Source: Nodosilinea sp. PGN35 (GTDB lineage: Bacteria > Cyanobacteriota > Cyanobacteriia > Phormidesmidales > Phormidesmidaceae). From it: a DNA stretch of 64,000 nt. How positions within the stretch are numbered: position 1 is the first letter of the stretch; every line of letters starts with the position of its first letter. The stretch spans positions 87,958 through 151,957 of the forward strand of contig NZ_JAQKQJ010000014.1 of assembly GCF_029109325.1 (NCBI RefSeq), written 5' to 3'. A program made the position numbers and the translations under genes. Positions 1 through 7,030 of the stretch are shown here, piece by piece. The notes under the pieces are model-generated. The model was not told where the DNA came from and made no database searches. It saw only the letters and a program-made list of their open reading frames with translations.

Positions 1-288
1 GCCCTGGGCTACCAGGCAGAGGCGGTAGTCGCCCACCCGACCATTGATGCCGGGGGTCGGCGGCTGGTGGCGGTTATAGTAAAAAGCCAGATCGAGGGCA
101 CCGGCCTCCAGCCAATGCTGCAACCCTCGCAGCGCCATAGCCCGCAAAAAAGTCGGCCACTGCTGAGCGCTATCCGGCACCTGCTGACCCATCTGCGCCG
201 CCCAGCCCACAGCCTCTAGAGAGAGCGCAGCGGTGGTGGCCCGCAGCGGAGAAAATTCAAAATCGATCGGGTCTGGGGAGGGGTTCAT
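1..288 (-). CDS. DUF1822 family protein (N-terminal part, cut by window edge)
   Basis: The first 96 codons of a minus-strand gene lie here; the rest is beyond position 1. The ATG at 286-288 opens a frame with no stop to the edge. The N-terminus (MNPSPDPIDFEFSPL, then ALSLEAVGWAAQ, a QWPTFLRAMALRGLQHWLEAG stretch split by charged residues, and GDYRLCLVAQG) fits the cyanobacterial DUF1822 family, whose biochemical role is unknown. It starts 46 bp after the stop of the sigma-like gene at 335-1669 on the same strand, so the two are probably co-transcribed. From general knowledge, DUF1822 genes often sit next to sigma-like, CHASE2 and DUF928 genes in cyanobacteria; the genes to the left cannot be seen here. 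Confidence 0.7.
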   Translation of the reverse strand, partial: MNPSPDPIDFEFSPLRATTAALSLEAVGWAAQMGQQVPDSAQQWPTFLRAMALRGLQHWLEAGALDLAFYYNRHQPPTPGINGRVGDYRLCLVAQG

Positions 289-334
289 AGGGTTTGGATT
301 AGCGGGTGAATGGAAGGTAGGAAAAGCCATAGTC

Positions 335-1669
335 TTACTCCGAGTCGGGCATGAATTGGTGAATGGTGGCGCAGAGCTGCCGGGCAAACAGATTGGTGGG
401 GCCAGAGCGATGGGGGCTTTGGGCGGCGGCGGCGTCTTCGGCCATCAGGCCGTCGATGTGCTCGGCCAAAATCGCCTCCAGGGTGCGATCGAGCCGGTGC
501 AGCTGCTCGGGGGAGCTGTAGTCAACGGCCTCCTGCCGCACCTGGTCGTACAGGGCGGGAATCAGCCGATGGCGCACATCGACGCGCAGGCGCTGGAGGT
601 CGAGCAGTCGGCGGGCTCGGGCAAAGTTGCCGAGGCCCAGCTCCGCCGCCAGAGCGCCAATGGTTTGCCCCAGGCAGTAGAACCGATGCAGCCCCTGGAC
701 GTAGACGCTGTCCTCTGGGGTTTTCTTTTGGCTGAGTCGGCGAATGTTGGCGGCGATCGCCCAGGCGATCGCCCCGTCTAGCCCCTGCCTCACCGCCTGT
801 CGAAACGACCTTAAAAACTCCTCCTGCTCGTCGGGCACCGGGGTGGCATCGGCCACCTGCTCCCAGTCGGGGGCTTCGCCCTGCTGGGGGCTGCCGGTGC
901 GCACATAGATGCGGTACTGGCGCAGCTGGCTGGCCAGATCGCGCAGCTGCCTCAGGGTTGTGGTTGTGGCTACCTCGGGGGCCATTTCTCTGAGCTGCTC
1001 CTCGCTGGGGGTGGGGCAGTGGCGGGGGCCACCCTTTTTGCGCTGGGCCAGGCGATCGCGGCAGTACACCCGCTGATATTGCGCCAGCAGCGCTACCGCC
1101 GCCTTCACCTCGTACTCGCTGCACAGGTGAAAGGTGCGCAAAATCCTCTGCGCCTGCTCTGGGCTGGTGTCGTTCAAAATCGTCCAGTCGCTGACCCGGT
1201 ACAGCCCTTTTTGCAGCAATAGCTGGTCTAGCTCGGGGTGGTTGCAGGTCAGCCGACTGCTCCAGGTGCTCAGCGCGGCTTTGGTCGGGTCGTAGCTCTC
1301 TAAAATTTGCTGGGTAAAGGGGCGACGGGGCGAGGGCGATCGCCCGTCGTCGTCGAGCACCACCGCCAGCAGCTCGGCGGTGGTAAAACCGTAGTGGTGG
1401 CCAAATTTTTGCGCCAGACGGTGGCAGGCATCGCGAATCTGGTGGCTGACAAAGCAGCGCAAACTGAGCAACGCCAGATCGGCCTGGGCTGTTTGAGAAC
1501 GCCAGCGATCGAGCAGCGCCGTTTGCAGAGCGTTCGTTTTGGCCTCGCTGTCGCTGAGCGAGTCGGCAAACGCCTGCTGAAGCCAATCCTGCACCTGGGA
1601 CAGCAAATGTGCCTGACACTCACCAGCACTGGTGATGCGAAGAAGTTGCCAGTATCGAAATATCGTCAT
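335..1669 (-). CDS. Sigma-factor-like cyanobacterial protein upstream of DUF1822 gene
   Basis: This is a 444-residue soluble, helix-rich protein. I chose the ATG at 1667-1669 (MTIFRYWQLL), because the 29 residues in front of it in the longer frame look like a spurious hydrophobic leader. Residues ~45-230 are helical and rich in Gln, Leu and Arg. Around residues 335-375 the stretch FYCLGQTIGALAAELGL followed by ARARRLLDLQRLRVDVR resembles a helix-turn-helix of the sigma region 4 type. Proteins of this kind accompany DUF1822 genes in cyanobacteria. I infer a role in transcription or as a sigma-like regulator, but no complete sigma-70 region 2 is visible, so function is unproven. The DUF1822 gene follows after 46 bp. 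Confidence 0.6.
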   Translation of the reverse strand: MTIFRYWQLLRITSAGECQAHLLSQVQDWLQQAFADSLSDSEAKTNALQTALLDRWRSQTAQADLALLSLRCFVSHQIRDACHRLAQKFGHHYGFTTAELLAVVLDDDGRSPSPRRPFTQQILESYDPTKAALSTWSSRLTCNHPELDQLLLQKGLYRVSDWTILNDTSPEQAQRILRTFHLCSEYEVKAAVALLAQYQRVYCRDRLAQRKKGGPRHCPTPSEEQLREMAPEVATTTTLRQLRDLASQLRQYRIYVRTGSPQQGEAPDWEQVADATPVPDEQEEFLRSFRQAVRQGLDGAIAWAIAANIRRLSQKKTPEDSVYVQGLHRFYCLGQTIGALAAELGLGNFARARRLLDLQRLRVDVRHRLIPALYDQVRQEAVDYSSPEQLHRLDRTLEAILAEHIDGLMAEDAAAAQSPHRSGPTNLFARQLCATIHQFMPDSE

Positions 1670-1756
1670 GGTTCTAGGAGCCGGTTGCGACTGGGCAGAA
1701 AAACGAGGCACAAAGCAGACAAGGGCAAGGATAGTCAGACTATCGACCAAAACCAC

Positions 1757-2118
1757 ACTGCAGAATGACCCATGGGATTTCTACCGGGGACGGCAACAGC
1801 ATATAGGGCTGGGTAGAGTGAGCTTATTCAGTTTTCTGCAAAGGCAACCTCAGGTTTGCGTACCCATTGGGCAGGACAGGCAAGCTGCAGATCCAGTGGT
1901 TTGTCAAAAAAAAATGATGACGGGTGGTGAGGTTTAAGGTAAAAATTTAGGGTTCAAGGCTGACCTTGAACCCTAAACCCTAGACCATGCTCCCTCCGCT
2001 GTGACGGGTTAACGGGGTTGACGGTCTACGGTAAACGGTACACGGCTCGCCTTAAACCGCTTACCGTGAACCGTGAACCCTAAGTCACACCCCCCGTCAT
2101 TATTTTTTTGACTAAACA
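1757..2118. other. Intergenic region with telomere-like and palindromic short repeats
   Basis: There is no gene here. Besides the terminator hairpin, 2023-2090 carries runs of the degenerate motif ACGGTAAACGGTACACGG facing CCGCTTACCGTGAACCGT, which can form an imperfect stem of about 18 bp. The motifs ACCCTAAACCCTAG and ACCGTGAACCGTGAACCC look like simple-sequence repeats. A related stretch (GAACCGTGTACCGTAAACC) occurs at about 31000-31018. Confidence 0.6.
1940..1975 (-). terminator. Rho-independent terminator of the RemA-like gene
   Basis: A perfect 12-bp stem (1948-1959 with 1964-1975, loop CTGA) is followed on the minus strand by AAATTTTTACC. It lies 144 bp beyond the stop of the minus-strand gene 2119-2475, in the right orientation to end that transcript. 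Confidence 0.6.
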
Positions 2119-2475
2119 CTAGGCGGCCAAAACTTGCTGAATGCGGCGCTCTAGCTGATCGAGATCGAGCCCCCCTTCGTCGCGGCTAATGCGGCGCACC
2201 GTCGAGTTTACCTTCGCCAAATCTTCCAGCAGGTCAGTCAAAATTTCCTGCTGCTGCCGCGACTGAATCACCTCCCGCGGCTCCTGGACTAAATCGCGCA
2301 CGATGGTGTCTTCTGCCCGCGAGGCCACCACGGGGTCGGGATGCCCCGCCAGATACACAAACGTCCGCCGCCCTGGGCCGCGCTCCTCCTCAACCGGCTG
2401 AAGGGCTGTCACCTGATCCGATCGCACATATTTGCCAAAGCCCAGGTGCACCAATACCGACGACTGAATCTTCAT
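2119..2475 (-). CDS. Small conserved protein, RemA/DUF370-like N-terminus
   Basis: This is a 118-residue protein starting MKIQSSVLVHLGFGKYV at the ATG 2473-2475. A start at 2502 is possible but would place the first codons inside a dispersed repeat, so I rejected it. The stretches LGFGKYVRSDQVTAL and GRRTFVYLAGH resemble the LNIGFGN...ANRI and GRRTR...VI segments of the RemA/DUF370 family of regulators, with the region between them shorter. The C-terminal half (residues ~60-118) is charged and predicted helical, unlike ~90-residue RemA. The assignment is therefore weak; a DNA-binding or regulatory role is inference only. MITE-like repeat copy A lies directly upstream. Confidence 0.55.
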   Translation of the reverse strand: MKIQSSVLVHLGFGKYVRSDQVTALQPVEEERGPGRRTFVYLAGHPDPVVASRAEDTIVRDLVQEPREVIQSRQQQEILTDLLEDLAKVNSTVRRISRDEGGLDLDQLERRIQQVLAA

Positions 2476-2495
2476 ACTGCTAGCCCCATCTACTA

Positions 2496-2593
2496 CCGCC
2501 ATAGGTACCTGGTCAGGACACTCAGACGCCTCAGAAACGTTTGAACGTTCAACGTTTTTAGAAAAATTGTCTTAACCAGGCTGGCTACAGCTT
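2496..2593 (+). repeat. MITE-like dispersed palindromic element, copy A
   Basis: About 98 bp, from CCATAGGTACCTGG to CTGGCTACAGCTTA, around a palindromic core AACGTTTGAACGTTCAACGT. It is in the same orientation as copy D at 20488-20590. It sits immediately upstream of the RemA-like gene start. Confidence 0.75.
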
Positions 2594-2740
2594 ATTTCTA
2601 TGGTAAATGCGCAAAAATTCGTTAGAACCCAGGCCAGGAGAGGATTCTACGGCATTTGAGGTAGGGATTTACGCGGCGATGGGAGAGGGAGCCAGAGGTC
2701 TAGAATCCTCGGAGCAGCGCGCACGCAGCGGAGCCAGGAG

Positions 2741-3454
2741 TTAGTCGTCACCAAAGCTAATTGGCAGCTCGCCGAAGTGGCGAATCACCGGCAGGCTGGG
2801 GTCAAAATCGGCAGTGCCGGGGCGCTGCACCCCATACACCTGCCAGCCCGCCTGCTGAGCCGCCGCCAGTTCGCCCCCGTGGTCAGACAAAAACAGCAGT
2901 TGCTCGGGGGCCAGGCCTAAGGCGTCGGCAATTTTGCCGTAGGAGGCAGCGTCTACCTTGGCTCCGGTGGTGGTGTCAAAGTAGCCGCTAAAACAAGGGG
3001 TCAAGTCGCCCACTATGGTGTGGGCAAACAGCAGCTTTTGGGCTGCGATCGAACCTGAAGAATAGATATAGAGCGGTGCCCCCCGGCGATGCCACTCCTG
3101 AAGGTGGGCGGCAGCATCGTCATAGACGTGGCTGTAGTAGGCTTTGGTGCGGTAGCCTTCCTCCCAAATCATGCCCTGTACGGCTTTGAGGGGGGTGACC
3201 TTCTTGTCGGCCTGGGCCCAGGCCAGCAGGTGGGCAGTACAGTCGGCCTCCGAGAGGCTGGCGTCGCCCACTTCGGCGCGCACCTGAGCCAAAACGGCCT
3301 GTCCCTCAGCGGTGGGGGCCAGCTCAGCCATAAACGCCTCCAGCCGCTCCTCCGCGTAGGGAAACAGGGTGTTTTTGACGAAGGCAATGTCGGTGGTGGT
3401 GCCCTCGATGTCGAGCACGATCGCCCCGAGGGGTCGCTGGTCAAGCAAAAGCAT
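2741..3454 (-). CDS. mtnC: Acireductone synthase / enolase-phosphatase MtnC
   Basis: MtnC is a HAD-superfamily enzyme of methionine salvage (EC 3.1.3.77). It enolises and dephosphorylates 2,3-diketo-5-methylthiopentyl-1-phosphate to acireductone, the substrate of MtnD next door. The 237-residue product starts MLLLDQRPLGAIVLDIEGTT. The nucleophile motif DIEGTTTDI is HAD motif I of the MtnC type, YIYSSGS is motif II, and FLSDHGGELAAA near the C-terminus is the acidic motif III/IV. The chosen ATG (3452-3454) overlaps the end of mtnD by 14 bp, indicating translational coupling. The longer open frame reaching 3565 runs through mtnD and is not used. Confidence 0.93.
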   Translation of the reverse strand: MLLLDQRPLGAIVLDIEGTTTDIAFVKNTLFPYAEERLEAFMAELAPTAEGQAVLAQVRAEVGDASLSEADCTAHLLAWAQADKKVTPLKAVQGMIWEEGYRTKAYYSHVYDDAAAHLQEWHRRGAPLYIYSSGSIAAQKLLFAHTIVGDLTPCFSGYFDTTTGAKVDAASYGKIADALGLAPEQLLFLSDHGGELAAAQQAGWQVYGVQRPGTADFDPSLPVIRHFGELPISFGDD

Positions 3455-3992
3455 GGTATTCGGGAAATCCTTTGGCAATGGGGCTGCCGGTAAAATGGGC
3501 CACCCAGCCCTCGGGGTTGCAAAACAGGCGAATGGCCGCAAACTGGGGAGCATCACCCATGTCAAACCAGTGGGGGGTGTTGGCGGGCACGCCGATCAGA
3601 TCGCCAGCGGTGCAGAGGGTGGCGTAGATCTTATCGCCCAGGTGCAGGTAAAACACCGCCTGCCCCTCCACAAAAAAGCGCACCTCATCCTCCTGGTGAA
3701 TGTGCTCATCGAGAAATTTCTGCCGCAGCTCTGCCCGCTGGGGATGTTCGGGGTGCATGCGAATCACGTCGGCGGTGACGTAGCCACCCTCGGCTTTGAG
3801 GCGATCGATGTCTTTGGCGTAGGCGGTGAGAATGGCCTCGGGCTCGGCGGCGGCGGGCAGCGGAGCCTGGGTCTGCCACTGCTCAAAGCGCACGCCAGCG
3901 CTGGCCAAAGCGGCGGCGATCGCCTCAGCATCCCGATACTCATCGAGCAGGGTGGTGCCGTCGCGATCGCTAAAAATACGGAGTAGAGTCAT
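3441..3992 (-). CDS. mtnD: Acireductone dioxygenase MtnD
   Basis: This is a 183-residue cupin metalloenzyme that oxidises acireductone to 2-keto-4-methylthiobutyrate plus formate (iron form), or takes the off-pathway, CO-producing route (nickel form). The metal-binding motif EHIHQEDEVRFF (H-x-H-x3-E) is present at residues ~98-109, and the fourth ligand is the His in NTPHWFD at ~141. The length fits the bacterial ARD family (about 180). It is the middle gene of mtnB-mtnD-mtnC, 47 bp after mtnB and overlapping mtnC by 14 bp. The metal used cannot be read from the sequence. Confidence 0.93.
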   Translation of the reverse strand: MTLLRIFSDRDGTTLLDEYRDAEAIAAALASAGVRFEQWQTQAPLPAAAEPEAILTAYAKDIDRLKAEGGYVTADVIRMHPEHPQRAELRQKFLDEHIHQEDEVRFFVEGQAVFYLHLGDKIYATLCTAGDLIGVPANTPHWFDMGDAPQFAAIRLFCNPEGWVAHFTGSPIAKGFPEYHAFA

Positions 3993-4039
3993 CGAGGGTC
4001 ATCCTTCAAACTAGCGGTCTGGAGATGTAAGCAAAGGGT

Positions 4040-4669
4040 CTAGGCAAACTTTTGGTCGAGCAGCAGGGCCTGTAGGGCGCAGCTCACCAGCACCTCCAGG
4101 GCTTCGGTGGCCACCCGCGCCTGGGATACTGTGGCTCCCCAGCTGTACAGGCCGTGGCCCGCAATGATGTAGCCCACCGGGGCGGGCAGGGCCTCGAGCC
4201 GGGTGAGCACCGTCTCGCTCAGGGCTACCATATCCTGGCTATTGGCCACGATGGGAACGGCAACTTCTCCATCATGGGTGGTGATTCCCGGCAATGCCTT
4301 GAGCAATTCATAGTTTGTTAACACCAGGCGGTCTTGCCCCCGGCCCAGCAGCCAGCGAGAGAGGCTCACACTGTCGATCGAGTGGGTGTGCAGCACGGCC
4401 CCGACCTCAGGGTAGGCACCGTAGAGGCTGGTGTGCAGCAGCGTTTCGGCAGACGATCGCTGGCCCGCCACTCGGGGCTGCCCCTGGCCGTCTACCACCA
4501 TAATGTCGGCGGGGGTCAGCTGGCCCTTGTCGCGCCCCGACATGGTGATGGCGACCTGGCCCTCGGCCAGCCGAGCCGAGTAGTTGCCGCTGGTGGCCGG
4601 TGCCCAACCCTGGCTGGCCAAAAACCGACCCGCCTCGACGAGAGATTGTGCGATCGCCTCAAACTCCAT
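4040..4669 (-). CDS. mtnB: Methylthioribulose-1-phosphate dehydratase MtnB
   Basis: This is a 209-residue class II aldolase-fold enzyme (EC 4.2.1.109) that dehydrates methylthioribulose-1-phosphate to the diketone used by MtnC. The zinc ligands are visible as HTHSIDSVSLSR (H-x-H, residues ~98-100) and the later His of IAGHGLYSWG (~168). The N-terminal GWAPATSGNYSARL segment is typical of the family. It is the first gene of the three-gene methionine salvage operon. The intergenic stretch upstream (4670-4953) separates it from a divergent receiver gene; I saw no SAM riboswitch there. Confidence 0.93.
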   Translation of the reverse strand: MEFEAIAQSLVEAGRFLASQGWAPATSGNYSARLAEGQVAITMSGRDKGQLTPADIMVVDGQGQPRVAGQRSSAETLLHTSLYGAYPEVGAVLHTHSIDSVSLSRWLLGRGQDRLVLTNYELLKALPGITTHDGEVAVPIVANSQDMVALSETVLTRLEALPAPVGYIIAGHGLYSWGATVSQARVATEALEVLVSCALQALLLDQKFA

Positions 4670-4953
4670 TCCCCTGGACAGCCCCCACCGACTAATTTGG
4701 ACTCACTACTCTAACACCAATGCCCCCCTTACCGATGTCGCCCGCCGCCCTCTGCCAGGGGCACGTCCGGTGCTTCGGTTGGGGCAGTCACACTAGCCAA
4801 CCCTCAGCAACGGGGATAGTGCCGATATTTGACCCCTGAGAGGTCGAAATTGGATTAAGGCTGGCCAATTGCGTATAAGTACGTTATTAAAATGATTAAA
4901 TTTTGGGCATAACTATAACAGCGCTCACCTTGCCCTCGAGAGGTTTCCTGCAT

Positions 4954-5352
4954 ATGTCCACCTGCGTCGCCTCCAAGCAAACCGTTCTATCGGTGGATGA
5001 CAGTCTGATTAGCCAGCAGATGATCAAGCGAGCCCTAGACAACAGCTACCGAGTGCTGCTGGCCGACAACGCGGTGGATGCGCTATCTGTGATTTACCAA
5101 GAGGCGATCGAGGCCCTGCTGCTCGACATCTCCATGCCCGGCATCGACGGCTTTGAGCTGTGCCGCACCGTGCGCAGCCTGCCCCGCTTCAGAAATCTCC
5201 CCATTGTCATGGTGACCTCCCGCGATACCGAGGCCGACCGTCAGGAGGCCCGCATGGCCGGAGCCTCGGGCTACTTGACCAAACCCTGCGAGCCAGAGCG
5301 GCTCAAGGCGGTCATGGGCAGACTGCTGCCCAACGACTCGGCCAATAATTAA
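4954..5352 (+). CDS. Single-domain response regulator (CheY-like receiver)
   Basis: The 132-residue product is one receiver domain with no output domain. The phosphoacceptor Asp lies in LLLDISMPGIDGF (~residue 57), the acidic pair in LSVDDSL, the Thr/Ser in VMVTSRD, and the Lys in YLTKPCEP. I chose the ATG at 4954, which follows a GAGAGG ribosome-binding site; the longer frame back to a TTG at 4903 lacks support. Such receivers act as phosphotransfer intermediates or bind partner proteins. The c-di-GMP phosphodiesterase gene at 5396-6667 is convergent with it, only 43 bp away, but a functional link is only a guess. Confidence 0.88.
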   Translation: MSTCVASKQTVLSVDDSLISQQMIKRALDNSYRVLLADNAVDALSVIYQEAIEALLLDISMPGIDGFELCRTVRSLPRFRNLPIVMVTSRDTEADRQEARMAGASGYLTKPCEPERLKAVMGRLLPNDSANN

Positions 5353-5395
5353 CCGGCATTACACTTTTTCACTTTTTTTACTGAGGGCGAGGCGG

Positions 5396-6667
5396 CTAAA
5401 ACAGCGCGGCCGCCTCGCTAATGGGTAGCGGATGACCCAGCAGATAGCCCTGCACCGTACCAACCCGAAGCTGTTGCAGGGCGTTGAGCTCGGCGGGCGT
5501 TTCTACCCCTTCGGCGACGATAGTGCTACCGGTTTCTTGGGAAAAGCCCACCAGAGCCGCAGCGAGCGCCCGCCGGGTGACATCGGTATCGATGTGGCGA
5601 ATGAGGCCGATGTCGAGCTTGATAATATCTGGGTTGAGCTGAAGAATGTGGAGGAAGCTGGCGTAGCCCGCCCCGGCATCGTCAACGGCAAGGCGAATAC
5701 CGCGATCGCGCAGGGGAGCGAGACGCTGGCCAAACTGTGAGTAGTCAGGGATGGCCACATGCTCAGTCACCTCTAGCACCACCCGTTGCAGCGGGGTCTG
5801 CCCCAGCGCGCGATGAATCGCCCCGTTGAGAATGTTGTCGGGCGATACGTTGATCGCCACGTAGACATCGTCGGGCAGCTGGGCGAGGCCGCCCAAAGCC
5901 TTGGCGATCGCCGCCATCTCCAGTTCTTCGCTGAGACCCACCTGGGTCGCTTCGGCAAACCACACATCGGGGCTGCGGATGGGCCGCGACCAGAACCGGG
6001 TCAGGGCCTCAAAGCCGACCACTCGATTGTCACTCAGGCGAACAATCGGTTGATAGACGATGGTAAACGCTTCGGGGTTGAGCACCGTTGTCACCCGCTG
6101 GGCCATTTCCCGGCGTATCCGTTCGGTCTCTAGCTCGCGTCTGATCTGGCGGGCGGTAAAGTCCGCGAACAGATGCATAATTGCCAGGTCGCGATCGCCC
6201 AGGGTAAGGTTTGGTCGGGTGCTGAAACAGCAGAAGGTGCCGTAGATCTGGCCATTGGTCAGTCGAATGGGCACGCTGAGGTGAGCTCCCACGGGCAGGG
6301 CGGTTGTCACCGCCAGCTCCAGGGCCGCCGGAAACTGAGCAGCATCCTGAATTAGCTCTGGCAGCCGACCGTCCACCACGCGCTGACAGTAGCTCAGCTC
6401 AAGGGGGTCGGAGCCACCCACGGCGATCGGCACGATCTCTAGGGCCGAATCAACGTAACGAAACCAGCGTCTGCCCTCGGCAAATTCGGAGACAAACGCC
6501 ACCTCCATGTCTAGATGCAGGCGAATAGCGCACAGGGCGTCTAATACCACCTCGTCGATCGCCCCCTCCCCGGTACTCGACGCCGACAAAAAGACGTAGG
6601 GAATCAGCGATAGCGGGTTAGCTACCGGGCCGGAAATCGCTTGTCCGTCCATTTGGCCGTACTCCAA
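5396..6667 (-). CDS. GAF-EAL c-di-GMP phosphodiesterase
   Basis: The product has 423 residues. An N-terminal GAF domain (~residues 30-175, including SVPIRLTNGQIYGTFCCFS) is followed by an EAL domain (~190-420). The EAL domain looks catalytically complete: FEALTRF (EAL signature), INVSP with the metal-binding Asn, LEVTEH, VDDAGAGYASF, IIKLDIGLI, AEGVET, and VQGYLLG. No GGDEF domain is present, so the enzyme should hydrolyse c-di-GMP to pGpG under control of the GAF sensor ligand. No bilin-type Cys motif is evident in this GAF. The start could be the ATG at 6667 or the next one five codons in. The upstream region holds MITE-like copy B. Confidence 0.9.
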   Translation of the reverse strand: MEYGQMDGQAISGPVANPLSLIPYVFLSASSTGEGAIDEVVLDALCAIRLHLDMEVAFVSEFAEGRRWFRYVDSALEIVPIAVGGSDPLELSYCQRVVDGRLPELIQDAAQFPAALELAVTTALPVGAHLSVPIRLTNGQIYGTFCCFSTRPNLTLGDRDLAIMHLFADFTARQIRRELETERIRREMAQRVTTVLNPEAFTIVYQPIVRLSDNRVVGFEALTRFWSRPIRSPDVWFAEATQVGLSEELEMAAIAKALGGLAQLPDDVYVAINVSPDNILNGAIHRALGQTPLQRVVLEVTEHVAIPDYSQFGQRLAPLRDRGIRLAVDDAGAGYASFLHILQLNPDIIKLDIGLIRHIDTDVTRRALAAALVGFSQETGSTIVAEGVETPAELNALQQLRVGTVQGYLLGHPLPISEAAALF

Positions 6668-6911
6668 ACAGTGTTCCGCCGTGGTCTTGCAGACGATTTC
6701 AGGGGGCTCTAGCTGGCCGCGCCAGTATGGCTTCTTAGGGGTTGAGCTCTATCCGGGTCAACTCGCCGCTTTGCCCAAGAAACCAGGGCCCAGCAGCCAT
6801 TCAAGGAGACGGGAATGACTCATTATGAGGTCTGCTAATACCATTATCGGTCTATTCATGATGCCCAAATTTATACAGAAAGGCAGAAATATTGGTTCAG
6901 TAGACCAGATT
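6668..6911. other. Upstream region of the GAF-EAL gene
   Basis: Together with repeat copy B (6912-7016) this makes a 363-bp gap between ligA and the EAL gene. I see no gene and no clear promoter; the 3' half is moderately AT-rich. Confidence 0.4.
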
Positions 6912-7016
6912 TATAGCTATGGCCAGCCTAGCTGAGACATCGCCCAGACGAACGTGCAAACGTTGGAACGTTTTAGAAGATTCTTAGATATCCTAACCAA
7001 CCTGACTATGGCTATA
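6912..7016 (-). repeat. MITE-like dispersed palindromic element, copy B
   Basis: About 105 bp, from TATAGCTATGGCCAGCC to TGACTATGGCTATA (near-inverted ends), with the core AACGTGCAAACGTTGGAACG. Its orientation is opposite to copies A and D. It ends 14 bp before the stop of ligA. Confidence 0.75.
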
Positions 7017-7030
7017 GTAGGGTACGAGCG

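Noticed and set aside
1632..1937. Small plus-strand frame of 101 codons at the 5' end of the sigma-like gene
   Set aside because: No recognisable domain and overlap with the sigma-like gene on the other strand.
2476..2502. ATG at 2502 as the start of the RemA-like gene
   Set aside because: It lies inside MITE-like copy A, and the family-like sequence begins at the ATG 2475.
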